A stretch of DNA of 64,000 nucleotides from Triplophysa rosa (GCF_024868665.1 NC_079900.1:26474560-26538559), one strand, 5' to 3'. Positions 29,770-40,835 are shown, counted from the stretch's first letter. A program made the numbers and translations. The notes: generated by a model from the sequence alone, not told the origin.

Positions 29770-30788
29770 TGTCAGGGCTCGAGTCTAGCACCTCTGGGTT
29801 TTGTCTGTCTTGTCCTGTTTTTGTTTTGTTGAGCACTTGACAGTTGCCATGTGCTCGGAATCCGCGTGTGTGTGGCCCCGCCTCCTTTTTACCCTATCTA
29901 CTTCTCATTATTGATTTCCCCAATTCACCTGGGTTCTTCTTAATTTTCCCTCTCCCCAACTGGTGTCTCATTTTCTTTCCTGATTGCTTCCCCTTTTATT
30001 CCCTGTGTTTTGCGTTGTTCATTGTCAGTCCGTTTGGTGTTGTACCGGAGGGTTGTACATATTCGAGTCTTGTCTAGTCCTGTCGTGAGAATGCACTGCA
30101 TTAAATCTTCTTGTCTTGTCTAGGCTCCAGAGTTTTTTGACTGCACCTGGTATCTGCCTCTGCCTTGCTCTCTCTTTTACCTCAGCATCACTGACAGCCG
30201 GTCCCTTCACACAAGAGATGCCTCTGCCAAGGAGTACGGCGGATCGCTTCCTTCCCGTGGCTTCCTCCGGCTATCGGCACGAGTTTCCACAGCCCAGCTG
30301 TCCTACACCACGGTTCTCCTCTGGTTGTGGGTCGAGAGCATAAGCTACGTACTTCTCCTGTTGGTCCGGTAGGGTTGCCGGGGCCGTTACCACTCACTAC
30401 CGCTATTGTCCACTCCGGGCGGTATTTCTCTTCTCCCTCGCTGGGCGGATTATTATTGTTTTTGCCAGACGGATTCTCTTCTCCCTCGCTGGGCGGATTT
30501 TTATTGTTTTTGCCAGACGGAGTCTCTCCTATCCCTCGCGGGGCGTATTATTATTTGTTTGTCCTATTTGCAGCTGATGTTTTTGTGTCCCTCGTTGGGC
30601 GGATTTATATTTGACTTTTTGGCAGTGTTGGTCCTGGTTCTACGGCCGAGCGCTCGGTCCTTTTGACATTTTTTGAGATCCCTGGAATTATTGCCTGTTT
30701 TGTTTCGCCCTGTCGCTGTGTGTGTTTCGTGGAGGATTAAATAAAATATCGTTCTGCTCTGCACTTGACTCTTGAGTCGTTCCTAACA
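29770..30788 (+). mobile_element. Solo LTR, 1019 bp, TSD TAGAT
   Basis: Starts TGTCAGGGCTCGAG and ends TTCCTAACA. It splits the LINE word GAGGTAGATGGCCTGAGG with a perfect duplication TAGAT (29765-29769 and 30789-30793). The undisturbed LINE copy at 21800 proves the empty site. ATTAAATAAAATATCG (30736-30751) is a likely polyadenylation site. Three 48-bp tandem units (TCCCTCGCTGGGCGGATT) occupy 30426-30565. No internal region remains, so LTR-LTR recombination is the simple explanation. Confidence 0.85.
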
Positions 30789-30793
30789 TAGAT

Positions 30794-31358
30794 GGCCTGA
30801 GGGAAGAAGCTGTTTTTGTGTCTGGTTGTTTTGGTGTTCAGTGCTCTGTAGCGCCGACCTGACGGCAGCATTGTGAAGAGATGATGGCTTGGATGTGAGA
30901 GGTCCAGGGTGATTTTCTGAGCCCTTTTCCTCACTCTGGTTGTATACAGTTCTTGGAGGGTGGGCAGGGGACCACCAGTGATCTTCTCAGCAGTCCAAAC
31001 CGTCCTCTGTAGTCTTCTGATGTCTGACTTTGTGGCTGAGCCAAACCAGACAGTGATGGATGTGCAGAGGACAGACTCTATGACAGCTGAGTAAAACTGT
31101 TTTAATAGAGTTTGTGGTATGTTGAACTTCTTCAGCTGATGTAAGAAGTACAACCTTTACTGGGCTTTTTTAGCAATGGAGCCAATGTGATTGTCCCACT
31201 TCAGGTTCTGAGAGATGGTGGTGCCCAGGAACCTGAATGACTCCACTGCTGCCACATGATGTTCATGATGGTTCATGATGGTGAGAGGGGGGAGTGCATG
31301 GGGGTTTCTCCTGAAGTCCACAATCGTCTCCACTGTTTTAAGTGTGTTCAGCTCCAAG
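30794..31358 (-). pseudogene. LINE RT C-terminal region
   Basis: On the minus strand: LELNTLKTVETIVDFRRNP, VAAVESFRFLGTTISQNLKW, MYFLHQLKKFNIPQ, LKQFYSAVIESVLCTSITVW, IRRLQRTVWTAEKITGG, VRKRAQKITLDLSHPSHHLF and SGRRYRALNTKT. This is the thumb and C-terminal part after the catalytic box, nearly open in one frame (30737-31153). The other RT half lies beyond the nested LINE at 33554. Confidence 0.8.
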
Positions 31359-31365
31359 TTGTTAT

Positions 31366-33546
31366 CTCAACTTTATTTATAAAGCACTTTTACAATTTTC
31401 ATTGTTACAAAGCAGCTGTACATGAGACATATTGACTATAAGCAAAATAATTAATGTTGTACCTGCAAAAACAAGAAAAGCTTGAAAACACAGAAGACAG
31501 ACATACCCACATACAAAACACTCCACACACACAATATGCACACGTACTAACACACATAGACATAGAGACACACACACACACACACACGGATGCGCACGCA
31601 CACACACACACAACACACACACACACAAGTACGTACACAGACAAGTACGCACACACACACACACACACACGCTCAGTGAGAGCACACATTTAGGATAAAG
31701 GAGAGAGAAGCACAGGTCAAATATAGCAGATTATAAATTCCTATATGCAATATTAATTAAGTAAAACTTTAAAATTCTAAAGCAGCCCCCCCGGTCAGGC
31801 AGATAGTGCAAAAACAGTATGCAAACGGTGGCGAGGAACCCAAAACTCTAATCGAGAAAAAAAACCTCAGGAGAACCCAGGCCCAACCAGGGGATTCCAG
31901 TTCCCCTCTGGCAAAAGCTGCTGCCTCTGCACAAGCTCCAGAGAGCTTGCACAACAAGGCTAAATAAAATAAATAAACTTAATAATAAAATAAATTATAG
32001 TTTAAGATTATCATTAATAATCTAATAGCATTTGAAATTTTGTGGTGAAGACATGTCAAGAGACCGCGTCCTTCTTTATCCAGCTCTATCATCTCAGCTC
32101 TTGTCAGGTCCCCACTTCCCATTCTCCCTCTACCATCAGGTCAGGCCATGAACTGCATCCTGCTCGCTGTGGTAACCTTGGAACAATGAGACAAGACTGG
32201 CTGAGAGTAGAGTACTGTTCTGTACTCTTTGATGCAACAAGTACATCAGTTGTGTTTTTGGTTCCGGTTGATCTAACTAATGCAGCCTAAACCCTCTGAA
32301 GATTTATATTATGGAAGAGTAGTGTATGCAAGATTAAAAAGATGCGTCTTTAGTCTAGATTTAAACTGACAGAGTGTGTCTGCCTCCCGGACAGTGCAGG
32401 GAAGACTATTCCAAAGTTTAGGCGCTAGATAGGAAAAGGATCTACCACCTGCACTTGATTTTGAAATTCTAGGTATTACCAACTGACAGGACGCCTGAGA
32501 GCGTAATGCACGTGAAGGACTGTAATACAAAAGGAGTTCATTCAAGTACTGAGGAGCTAAACCATGTAGGCTTTATAGGTAATAAGCAAGATTTTAAAGT
32601 TAACGCGATGCTTTATAGGTAACCAGTGCAAGGTTGACAGAACCGGGCTAATATGTTCATACTTTTTTGTACGTGTAAGAACTCGAGCTGCCGCGTTTTG
32701 GACCAATTGGAGTTTTTGTAATAAGCCTGCAGGGCAACCACCTAACAGTGCATTACAGTAATCTAGTCTTGATGTCATGAATGCATGAATTAACTTCTCT
32801 GCATCTGACATTGACAGCATATGACGTAGTTTAGATATATTCTTAAAATGGAAAAACGCAATTTTACAGGTGTTGGCGACGTGGCTCTCAAATGACAGAT
32901 TACTATCGAATAGAACGCCAAGATTCTTTGCTGACGACGAGGGTTTTATGGAACATCCGTCAATAGTTAAACAGTATTCTTGGTTGTTACTTATAGCAGT
33001 TTTCGGTCCAATAAGTAACACTTCCGTTTTGTCCGAGTTCAGTAATAAAAAGTTGTTACTCATCCAGTTTTTTATATCGACTATGCATTCCATTATTCGA
33101 TGGAACTGCTGTGTTTCATGAGGCTTCGAGGAAATATAAAGTTGAGTATCATCAGCATAACAGTGAAAGCTAACTCCGTGTCGCTTTATTATATCTCCTA
33201 GAGGTAGCATGTATAATGCGAAGAGCAGAGGCCCTAAGACTGAGCCCTGTGTTACACCGTACTGGACTTGCGATTTGCGTGACACCTCATTGTTTATTGC
33301 TACAAATTGAACACGGTCGGATAAATAAGATTTAAACCATTTCAAACTATTCCCTTAATGCCGACATAATTTTCGAGTCTATGTAGGAGTGTGCTGTGGT
33401 CAATGGTATCGAATGCAGCACTAAGGTCTAGCAGCACCAATAACGAGATACAACCTCGGTCAGACGCCAATAGCAGATCATTTGTAACTCTGATCAAAGC
33501 AGTCTCTGTACTGTGACATGTTCTAAATCCAGTCTGGAATTCTTCA
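31366..33546 (-). mobile_element. L2-group LINE nested in the larger LINE
   Basis: Minus-strand, 5'-truncated copy of the 25802-28025 family. It sits in the sentence CTCCAAGTTGTTATGACTGC with a duplicated TTGTTAT (31359-31365 and 33547-33553). The uninterrupted version is seen at 22350-22370. The 3' untranslated part (31366-32300) includes a (CA)n stretch at 31561-31670. It is the younger of the two LINEs by nesting. Confidence 0.9.
32309..33546 (-). pseudogene. LINE reverse transcriptase, nearly open
   Basis: Minus-strand RT of the L2 group. A 262-codon frame (32557-33345) holds [34 protein letters not shown] (P of the PQG motif changed to T), FHCYADDTQLYISSKP with intact YADD, MSNNFLLLNSDKTEVLL and MTSRLDYCNALLGGCPAG. 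A small deletion near 32550 moves the C-terminal part (FKSRLKTHLFNLAYTTL) to another frame. A second indel at about 33346 cuts off FDTI and the earlier motifs. There is no endonuclease because of 5' truncation. It is the best preserved RT of the window besides the Gypsy element. Confidence 0.85.
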
Positions 33547-33553
33547 TTGTTAT

Positions 33554-34415
33554 GACTGCACCAGACAGCCAGCTGCTCAGCCTCCTGTCTGTACGCAGAC
33601 TCGTCATCATCTCGTCATCATGTCTGTCAGAAAGCTGGTGATCCACTGACAGATAGAGCCAGGAACAGATAGCTGGGTTAACTTTGTCTGGAGCAGTGAT
33701 GGGATGATGTTGTTGAAAGCAGAGCTGAAGTCCACAAACAGGATCCTCACATATGTCCCTGGTCTTTCCAGATGTTTCAGGACAAAATGCAGCCCCATGT
33801 TAACTGAATCCTCAACAGACCTGTTTGCTCTGTAGCAAACTGCAGGGGGTCCAGTAAGGGTTCTGTGATGTCCTTCAGATAAGCCAGTACCAGTCTCTCG
33901 AATGACTTCATGACCACAGATGTGAGAGCGATGGGTCTGTAGTCATTCAGTCCTGTGATTTGGGGTTTCTTTGGGATGGGGATTATGGTGGAGTGCTTGA
34001 AACAGGAAGGAACTGTGCACAGCTCCAGTGATCTGTTGAAGATCTGAGAGAAGATGAAGGCCAGTTGAATAGCACAGCTTTTAAGACACGCTGGGGAGAT
34101 ACCATCTGGGCCTGGTGCTTTTCTTGTCTTTTGTTTCCTAAAGACTCGGCACACATCCTCTTCACTGATCTGAAGTGCAGGAGGTGGGGTGACTGAAGGT
34201 GATAGGTGTTGTGTAGAGAGAATGTCAGAGTTGGTGTGAGGTGTAAAGTTAGCATTTTCAAATCTGCAGTTAAAGTCATTCAGATCATTGACCAGGTGTT
34301 GATTGCCTGCAAAATTGGGGGATGGTGGCTTGTAGATGGTGATGTCTTTAAGGCCTTTCCACACAGTTTCTCTTAGCCACTCTGAGTGTAAGTTTTGCCT
34401 GATTAAAGTCGCCAA
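33554..34415 (-). pseudogene. LINE RT N-terminal region
   Basis: On the minus strand: WLRETVWKGLKDITIYKPPS, VNDLNDFNCRFENANF, EDVCRVFRKQKTRKAPGPDG, CAIQLAFIFSQIFNRSLEL, TGLNDYRPIALTSVVMKSFE, then GTYVRILFVDFSSAFNNIIPS with the first catalytic aspartate, and SICQWITSFLTD. Directly behind this the sequence jumps to the SHNNLEL region, so the PQG and FADD boxes are deleted. Together with 30794-31358 it forms one RT gene opened by the nested LINE. Confidence 0.8.
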
Positions 34416-35190
34416 GAATAATAATAACAGAGTCCAGATGTTGTTGCTCAGTGTCCGTGATGTGATCGGCGAGCTGTTGTAACACCACGCTCACGTGCGC
34501 TTGCGGTGGAATGTAAACACACACGAGAATGAACGAGGAAAACTCTCGCAACGAGTAAAAGGGCTTACAGTTAATGAAGAGTGCTTCTAGGTCGAGACAG
34601 CACATCTTCTTCATCACTGTTATATCTGTACACCACTTTTCATTGATGTAGAAACATACCCCACCACCGCGCGATTTCCCCGTTGATTCTGCTTCGCTGT
34701 CCGCTCTGAATAGCTGGTAGCCGGGCAGATGTAGCGCGCTGTCCGGGATGAAGTCATTTAGCCACGTTTCCATGAAACACAAAACAGCAGAGTTTGAAAA
34801 ATCCTTATTTGTCCGGTAGAGTAGAAGAAGTTCATCCGTTTTGTTTGGCAGAGAGCGCAGATTCGCCAGATGTATGCTAGGCAGCGCAGTTTTAAAGCCT
34901 CGCTTTCTGAGCCTGATTAGCGCGCCGGCTCGCTTCCCACACTTGCGCGTCCTGGAGTGCTTTGTTAGCGCCGCTGCGCCTCCGACTACGATGTCAAGTA
35001 AAATGTCCGAATAATCAAAAACCTGTAAAAGATCAGATGGTGTGCACTGCCGAATGTTCAGCAGTTCATCTCTTGTGAAACTGATTGTATGGGAAAAACA
35101 TAAAACAGGACAAACTAACAAAAACACTAAAACAACTGGAGAGCTCCACACCGAGGCAGCCATCTGCGGTGCCATCTTGGATGTGATCAA
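34395..35190 (-). pseudogene. LINE AP-endonuclease N-terminal part
   Basis: A 280-codon minus-strand frame (34348-35190) that starts MAPQMAASVWSSPVV with a hydrophobic stretch. It then has IHLANLRSLPNKTDELLLLY (start of the endonuclease), CFMETWLNDFIPDSAL with the catalytic E in ETW, SRGGGVCFYINEKWC, LILVCVYIPPQ-like VYIPP and VIIILGDFNQA. The D..H end of the nuclease is missing, removed by the deletion that joins it to the RT linker. The early hydrophobic residues and charged stretch at 50-75 are typical of this LINE family in fish. Confidence 0.85.
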
Positions 35191-35199
35191 GGTATGATT

Positions 35200-35230
35200 A
35201 ATACTGTCATTAGTTTGTAATGACAGTATT
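35200..35230. repeat. Perfect 13-bp inverted repeat
   Basis: AATACTGTCATTA - gtttg - TAATGACAGTATT. It lies about 15 bases outside the 5' end of the LINE. Confidence 0.8.
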
Positions 35231-35759
35231 GTTATTGTCTATGAAATGTTCCACGAGATGTTCTCTATATGATAGCATTAATGTTTTCTGTCTTGTATGT
35301 CAATGTCAGATTTGACACAGAAACAGCATACTTGTTACTTCACACCTTTATTTAGAAAATAAAATGATTTCAAAACAAAGGTCCTGAGAAGTTGACAAAA
35401 AGATTGTTAAAAAAAGAAACATTGTTGTGCGTTGTCAGTCATGTGGAGGTAAGCAAAACCCTCTCTCCCAAGAAAAACAACCAGAAAGTGCAGTACAGCA
35501 TGGTTAAACTTCTTGAGAAAGTAACGTTACCGGGCACTGAGAGCAATGAATCACCTTCTACTGTCGAGTGCCCCGCTGGAATTAGCAACATGTTATGTTT
35601 TGTCAGACTAGTTTTTGCTGCTCTAATGCTGTTACGTTTTTTTTAATATGACGAAGAAATCATCATAGAAATATGCAGAAGCACTAGTTAAAAGATGCAC
35701 TTCCCAATAAAGTTTAGTCATGAGAAGGCTAAAGAGGTTATTTTATTTTTTGAGGGGGT
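35231..35759. other. Unassigned sequence
   Basis: No known gene recognised. The 84-codon plus-strand frame at 35392-35646 starts KRLLKKETLLCVVSHVEVS and may be a remnant of a DNA transposon with zinc-finger-like C..H spacing, but I cannot support this. Confidence 0.3.
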
Positions 35760-35876
35760 GGGGGGTAGTAATGTAACTAGTAATGTAATGAATCACTTTT
35801 GAAATTAAGTAATCAGACCAGAGTAATCAGTAATTTAATTACATTTCCAGAGTAACTTGCCCAACACTGGTCAGAA
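35760..35876. repeat. Repeat ending AACTTGCCCAACACTGG
   Basis: AGTAATGTAACTAGTAATGT ... GAGTAACTTGCCCAACACTG is the terminal wording of a widespread fish DNA repeat with GTAAC/GTAAT words. A distant relative lies at 57485-57560. Confidence 0.55.
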
Positions 35877-36084
35877 GTGAGAACGAGTTGTGTCGGGTTA
35901 TGTCTGTAACTCCGGTAAACCTCATACGGGGCATGACCAATCAGTCTAGACTGGACATCACAGATGTGATTCATTCTGCACACAAATAACTCAGCCGTAA
36001 CAAGAGGGAATGATTCACCAGACAAATGGCACTCCCGTTGTCAACACTACTCTAAAAGATAGGATGGATACCTCAAAATTAACA

Positions 36085-36860
36085 AAACTAGAAGAGTGTA
36101 TTCAGGACATTAAACATTAGATGAATATCTTCTGCTAAATTCTGATAGGACATAAATATTACTTATCTGACCACATATCTTACAACTTGCAAATAGAAGG
36201 CTGCACTGTTACCTCAGCAAATATAGTTAAAGACCTTGGCGTTACATTGGACAGCAATCTGTCATTAAAAAAAACACATCTCAAACGTCACAAAAACAGC
36301 CTTCTTCCACCTTAGAAACATCGCCAAACTGCAGAACATTCTATGTATTTCTGATGCAGAAAAACATGTTCATGCATTCATGACTTCAAGACTCGACTAT
36401 GGTAATGAACTACTAAGTGGTTGTCCTGCATAATCAATATAAAAGTTACAGATACCCAGTTTAAAAACTGTATGTTAACACAACACAAATCATTCATGTA
36501 GTCCCAACATGACTGAACATGAACAAATCATGTTTTGCCAATTTCTTTGTAAAGAATTGTGTTGATTTAACTTTGAATTAAGTCAATTGGACAAGCAGCA
36601 AAATTCATTTTTTTCCTGTGTATGAAAATAACTGTTCAAATGCAAACATACAGACAAATACGTTCAGTTAGTTTTATCAATGTACATCTTATTGATACAT
36701 TTGCAATAATGCCATGTATTCAATGTATTTCAAAAATACCTATTTTATTCCTTTTTCTCTACACTTTTTCCCCTTGTGTCTCTACTGTAACGCTGATTAG
36801 ACACGATGCAAAATTGTGAAAAGCTCTATAGAATTAAATGCAATAGAATTAAATTAAATT
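36085..36860 (+). pseudogene. Old LINE RT fragment with tail
   Basis: Degraded copy related to the 25802 family. ANIVKDLGVTLDSNLSL, then in other frames HLRNIAKLQNI-like sequence and FMTSRLDY-like ATGACTTCAAGACTCGACTA. It ends at 36421 in CTGCATAATC. About 180 bp later, after a gap of untranslated sequence, the LINE-type ending AATTGTGAAAAGCTCTATAG with AATTAAATTGAA follows (36810-36860). Many stops show high age. Confidence 0.65.
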
Positions 36861-37078
36861 GAATACATCTAAATATTGCTTATACAGCTAAAAGTGTTGT
36901 TCATAATAAACTGTAGTAATAATGTTATCACCATTTACTTACTTTTAACATGCTCCAAACAGGTTTACCATTCTTCTGTGGAACATTTTACAGACCTGTT
37001 TATACAGTTCTTTTCTTTTAATAAGTGACAAGAGAAATATTCATAAATGTTCTGTTTTTTAAAAGGTGATGAAAAAAG

Positions 37079-37445
37079 TTTAAAGGGGTCATATGACGGG
37101 GCTAAAATGAATATTATGGTTTGTTTTAGATGTAATGCAATGTGTATACATGATTTAAGGTTAAAAAGCGTTGTATTTTCCGAATACCGTGCATGTTTGT
37201 ATCTCCTCTCTGCCCCGCCTCTCTGAAACGTGCAGATTATTTACAAAGCTCATCGCTCTGAAAAGCGAGGTGTGCTATGATTGGCCAGTTAACCAGTGCA
37301 TAGTAATTGGTGGAATACTGCAAGCGTGTGACGGAAATGTAACGCCTCTTACCATATTTGGAACATCGGGTTCCAAAGCAATTGTACTGACAGGTACACT
37401 CACCTTACTTGCGTATACATTTGTCTTTGTCAAATCATACCACGA
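37079..37445. mobile_element. Left half of a TTAA-ended MITE
   Basis: Starts TTTAAAGGGGTCATATGACG and contains GCTCATCGCTCTGAAAAGCG and GTGCTATGATTGGCCAGTTA, the wording of an abundant cyprinid MITE. It ends with the CAAAGCAATTGTACTGACAG block shared with 22549-22822. Confidence 0.75.
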
Positions 37446-38454
37446 AGCATTAAAAAGTGTGAGAGTAGCTAAAAATTGCAGGTATGTTGCAAAAATCTTC
37501 GTGTCAGATTTACAAAAACCTCTTGGCATTAAAAAAAACTCTCATGACCCTGTGTTTCTTAATGTGCACCCTGTGAGTTAATCATCTGCAGAAGCCCTGT
37601 TTCGTACATCTGTGCCTTCATGTTTTCTGGTTCCTAGTTGCTGTCCACGAGTCAGTCAGAGAGATGTCAGAGAGCAATAGCAATAACACAAATATAACAC
37701 CATAATCCAACAGTTTTTTTAAACTGTCTTTGTATACACATGTGCTCAGAGAACAGAAGCAGAGATTGTGTGTTTGCATGTGTTTCTGCTGTATGGAGAC
37801 AGATTGCTGTTTTGCATGGCTCTGACAGGTACGCCTGCTTAAGAAAAGCTGGCTAGAGCTCATTGATTCCACATTGGGTAATAATCCTACATCTGGCCAT
37901 TCAGAACTAACCAGAAGTGAGGTTGGGGTGGATGTTTGGGGGAGGGGGTCGACCACACACATGCTTGGTAATGTCAGAGATCGGATGTGATTCTTTAGTG
38001 GCTGGGTCTTTGGGTAGTAATTGCTGATGTTGTCCAGGTCTCCGAAAGCCCCGTCCAGACCCACAATGCTTGTTCTGTAGCTGTGCGGTCTGCCATTCCT
38101 TCATAAAGTGTCATGTTCAACAAAAATGTTTTTTTAATGATCCTGACATGAGAAGTCCCGTTATCCTTTGACATATAAGAATTTAGTACTGTCATTAAAA
38201 AAAAACTCCTAACGTCCTTCTTATTAGAAAAAAAGACTACGCACTGATACCAAGCAGCAAAAACCACAGCTGATTTCCTCAGCTTTGTGACGTCAAATGC
38301 ATGCCTGACTGCCTCACAGTCACACCAACACCTCAATGGCCACTTTAACATTATTGCCTCTTTGGCCTGTTCACTATAGCGCCAAGGGCCAGAAGTAAAC
38401 AAGAGAGCAAGACAGTCACTGTTCCTTCATATTTAAAGGTCTTTTGGAAGATCT
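37446..38454. other. Unassigned sequence
   Basis: No recognised repeat or gene. The minus-strand frames of 148 and 135 codons (37618-38064, 37995-38402) overlap in different frames without domain signatures, so they look like chance. Confidence 0.35.
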
Positions 38455-38560
38455 TTTAGTTGTTCTGTTAGATCAAGTGTCTCCAAACTTGTTCCTGGAG
38501 GGCCGAATGTCTTGCAGAATTTAGCTCCAACCTGCCTCCAAAGACTCCTTTTACTTTCTT
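38455..38560 (+). repeat. Fish repeat TTCCTGGAGGGCC
   Basis: TCTCCAAACTTGTTCCTGGA, then GGGCCGAATGTCTTGCAGAA and TTTAGCTCCAACCTGCC are the end of a common fish DNA repeat. Relatives lie at 46194-46310 (same orientation) and 48505-48585 (inverted). Confidence 0.6.
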
Positions 38561-40240
38561 CTGTTCATCGAATGACTATCTATTTTGAACCCCAAAACAT
38601 GCCTGTTTATGCTGTTTTTAATTGCTTTTCAATATTTAAGACCAATATATTTGCTGGACTGACAGTACGATTCACAGTTTTGTAAAGCTTGCAGACACAA
38701 TATCAAGGTAAATATCTACAAATATACTACAAACTTGAAAAACACATCTTTAAATCTTTATGTTTTGCAACCAGGAACATGCATGCTTAATAATTGCTGT
38801 GGACCTGACAGAGTTAACCCTTAGTAAACCAGTTTAGTCTAATGTTTGCCATTATGGTGTGGCATACTGTACTTGAGTAAGAACATAACAATGAAGAAAA
38901 AAAAAACACCACAAAGTTAATCTGTTGCTACCGAGAGTATGTGAAATTATGCTCACCAAACCATGTTTGCGTAATAACATGATTCATTCAAGATTCATGA
39001 ATGTCATTTGTGTCCTTCTACAGTCTGACACCAGTCCTTCAGGAGACAAAATCTTCCTCAAGGATATTTGTTAACCGTACCTTCACGCCCCATGTCAACC
39101 CCATATTTTCTCTTTCAGCAGAACTATGAGATTGACCGCCTAACAAGTATTTTATGTGTGTCCACCTGGAAGGTCCAGCTCTGTTTATGTAGGAGTAATT
39201 GCGAGCTGATAGTACATAGCCCTGTTTTGCCAAACCTTCTCTTGTTAATCCAGCTTTACAAAAACTAGATATGGCCTGACCCCCAGCCTCGGCCCCATTC
39301 AATGGGAGTTGATCATTCTCTCAACTGTGCTGTTTTTTGGGGAGGGGGACATATGCATTTTGGACATAATCTGTCCAAATATCCGTCTCTCCACCTTCAG
39401 ACGTGTCGAGGTGATGGCAACAAGACCTTGGCTGTAATTTCCAGAAATTGCTTCAGTCTTAAATTATATTTAATTGGCCTCTGAGTTGGGTTACAGGGAG
39501 TTGCTTCCAATCACATCCACACGGACTGAAAGACTTCACTCACTTCTGTGAAACAATGGCATTGAGTGCTTACCAACATCAGAACCAATGCCAAAGGTTA
39601 CCACACAGCTCATGCAAAACATCCGAATATGGCGTCCCTGTACTGTAGGACAGCACTTTGTTTTTGAAAGAATTCTTGAGGTAGAAATGATTTTGAACAT
39701 TTCCTAACTGAAATCATTGGAATTGCTGAAGCATGGTGAGAGCTTCAGGTAGCATCTCTTCTCAAAGATTAAAAACAGGGAGCTCCTTTGTCACACAACA
39801 GCCTCTTTAATACCAGGCTGAACTGCAACCTGAAGCTTTTGAGTAGCCAGTTTTAACCAGCGTCTCCTTACATCATATAGGTCCAAATGATATAGCTAAA
39901 ACAAAACTTTGTTTTTGCAACCTTGTGAACATAGTGTATTCCTAGAAATACAATTGGACACCCGAGGTAGTAAAAATATTTGTATAATTTGATTAATAAC
40001 TCTAATATAACTGACTAAATGTCTCAATAATGTCACTTGGTTTATCTCATTTATTTTTCATAATGTACATGAATCACTTCACATGAAATGACTGAAGATT
40101 TTAAAGGTTTAAATTTGATGTATTTGTCATCATCAGTTCAGAAATCTTTTTACATAGAAAGTGATTATAATCTTACTAGACCATAATTTGTTTCAGTTAG
40201 TACAAAATGAGTACTAATATTACTATTACTAGTACTACTA
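38561..40240. other. Unassigned, possible conserved noncoding block
   Basis: Mostly AT-rich. 39000-39540 differs: balanced base composition, words such as GTCTTAAATTATATTTAATTGG and GGCAACAAGACCTTGGCTGT, and no repeat character. It may be a conserved noncoding element. A CTTTCAG-like acceptor at 39112-39119 exists, but no convincing frame follows. Confidence 0.35.
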
Positions 40241-40560
40241 CATTTACATTGATTCATTTGGCAGACGCTTTTATCCAAAGCGATTTACAAGCAGGAGAGA
40301 ATCTAACATTTTGTCAACACGCTAATCAGTACCGGTACTTTACAAGGCCATATTACTAGGATTAAAGCTGAAGTAATTAAGGGAGAGAACGAACGACATG
40401 ATTTTTTTTCTTTTAATTAGACATAAAACATAGACAGTTGTTGATTAGTCAAATAAATGCGAAACAGGTATGTTTTGAGTTGTGAAGGATGCTGCAGTTC
40501 GAGTAGAGGCTGGCAGTTCATTCCACCATAGGGGAACTGAATGAGTAAAGGTTTTTGCTA
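40241..40560 (-). repeat. LINE-derived 3' fragment
   Basis: CATTTGGCAGACGCTTTTAT followed by CCAAAGCGATTTACAA is a very common fish repeat word at LINE 3' ends. AGGCTGGCAGTTCATTCCAC follows near 40508, as in the C-terminal/3' part of L2 copies. A shorter version occurs at 18110-18181. Confidence 0.55.
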
Positions 40561-40671
40561 ATATACTACTAATACACATTTCTTTAATAATTTGACATAC
40601 ACAGCGCTTACCAGTCTGATTACAAACTTAGACAATAAAAACATTCATACAGTTAACATTCATATATGCTG

Positions 40672-40835
40672 CTGCCGCCACGAACACAAGTGCTGCGGGT
40701 GACCCGGGTTTGAATCCCGGCTCAGGGTCCTTCCCCAGCTCCTGAACCTCTATCTATCTCATCCCATCATTTCCTGTCTCTCTACATTGTACTGTCTGGC
40801 AGAAACTGTAAAAAGGCCCAAAAAACATTTGTCTC
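40672..40835 (+). mobile_element. tRNA-derived SINE, 5'-truncated
   Basis: GGGTGACCCGGGTTTGAATC followed by CCGGCTCAGG keeps box B (GGTTTGAATCC). The body CCCATCATTTCCTGTCTCTC and the 3' end AAAAAGGCCCAAAAAACA match a common fish SINE. Box A is not recognisable. Confidence 0.7.

Larger units (their letters stand above)
29318..35190 (-). mobile_element. APE-type LINE with 5' end, split by two insertions
   Basis: Minus-strand non-LTR element. It runs from the 3' tail at 29318 (AATCAGAATCAGAAAGAG, reverse of TCTGATTCTGATT) to a 5' part with start codon and endonuclease at 35190. A solo LTR (29770-30788) and a second LINE (31366-33546) interrupt it. Without them the element is only about 2.7 kb because two deletions removed most of the endonuclease-RT linker and the RT catalytic block. 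Its 5' end carries AAGATGGC in transcript orientation. Confidence 0.8.

Noticed and set aside
31561..31670. CRISPR-like array of short repeats
   Set aside because: It is a (CA)n microsatellite without spacers, in a eukaryotic LINE.
37618..38402. Overlapping minus-strand frames of 148 and 135 codons as a host gene
   Set aside because: They overlap each other in different frames, show no domain and contain AT-rich linker sequence; no splice pattern joins them.
40672..40720. tRNA gene with GGTTTGAATCC
   Set aside because: Only box B is present, followed by a SINE body and 3' end; the head is missing.
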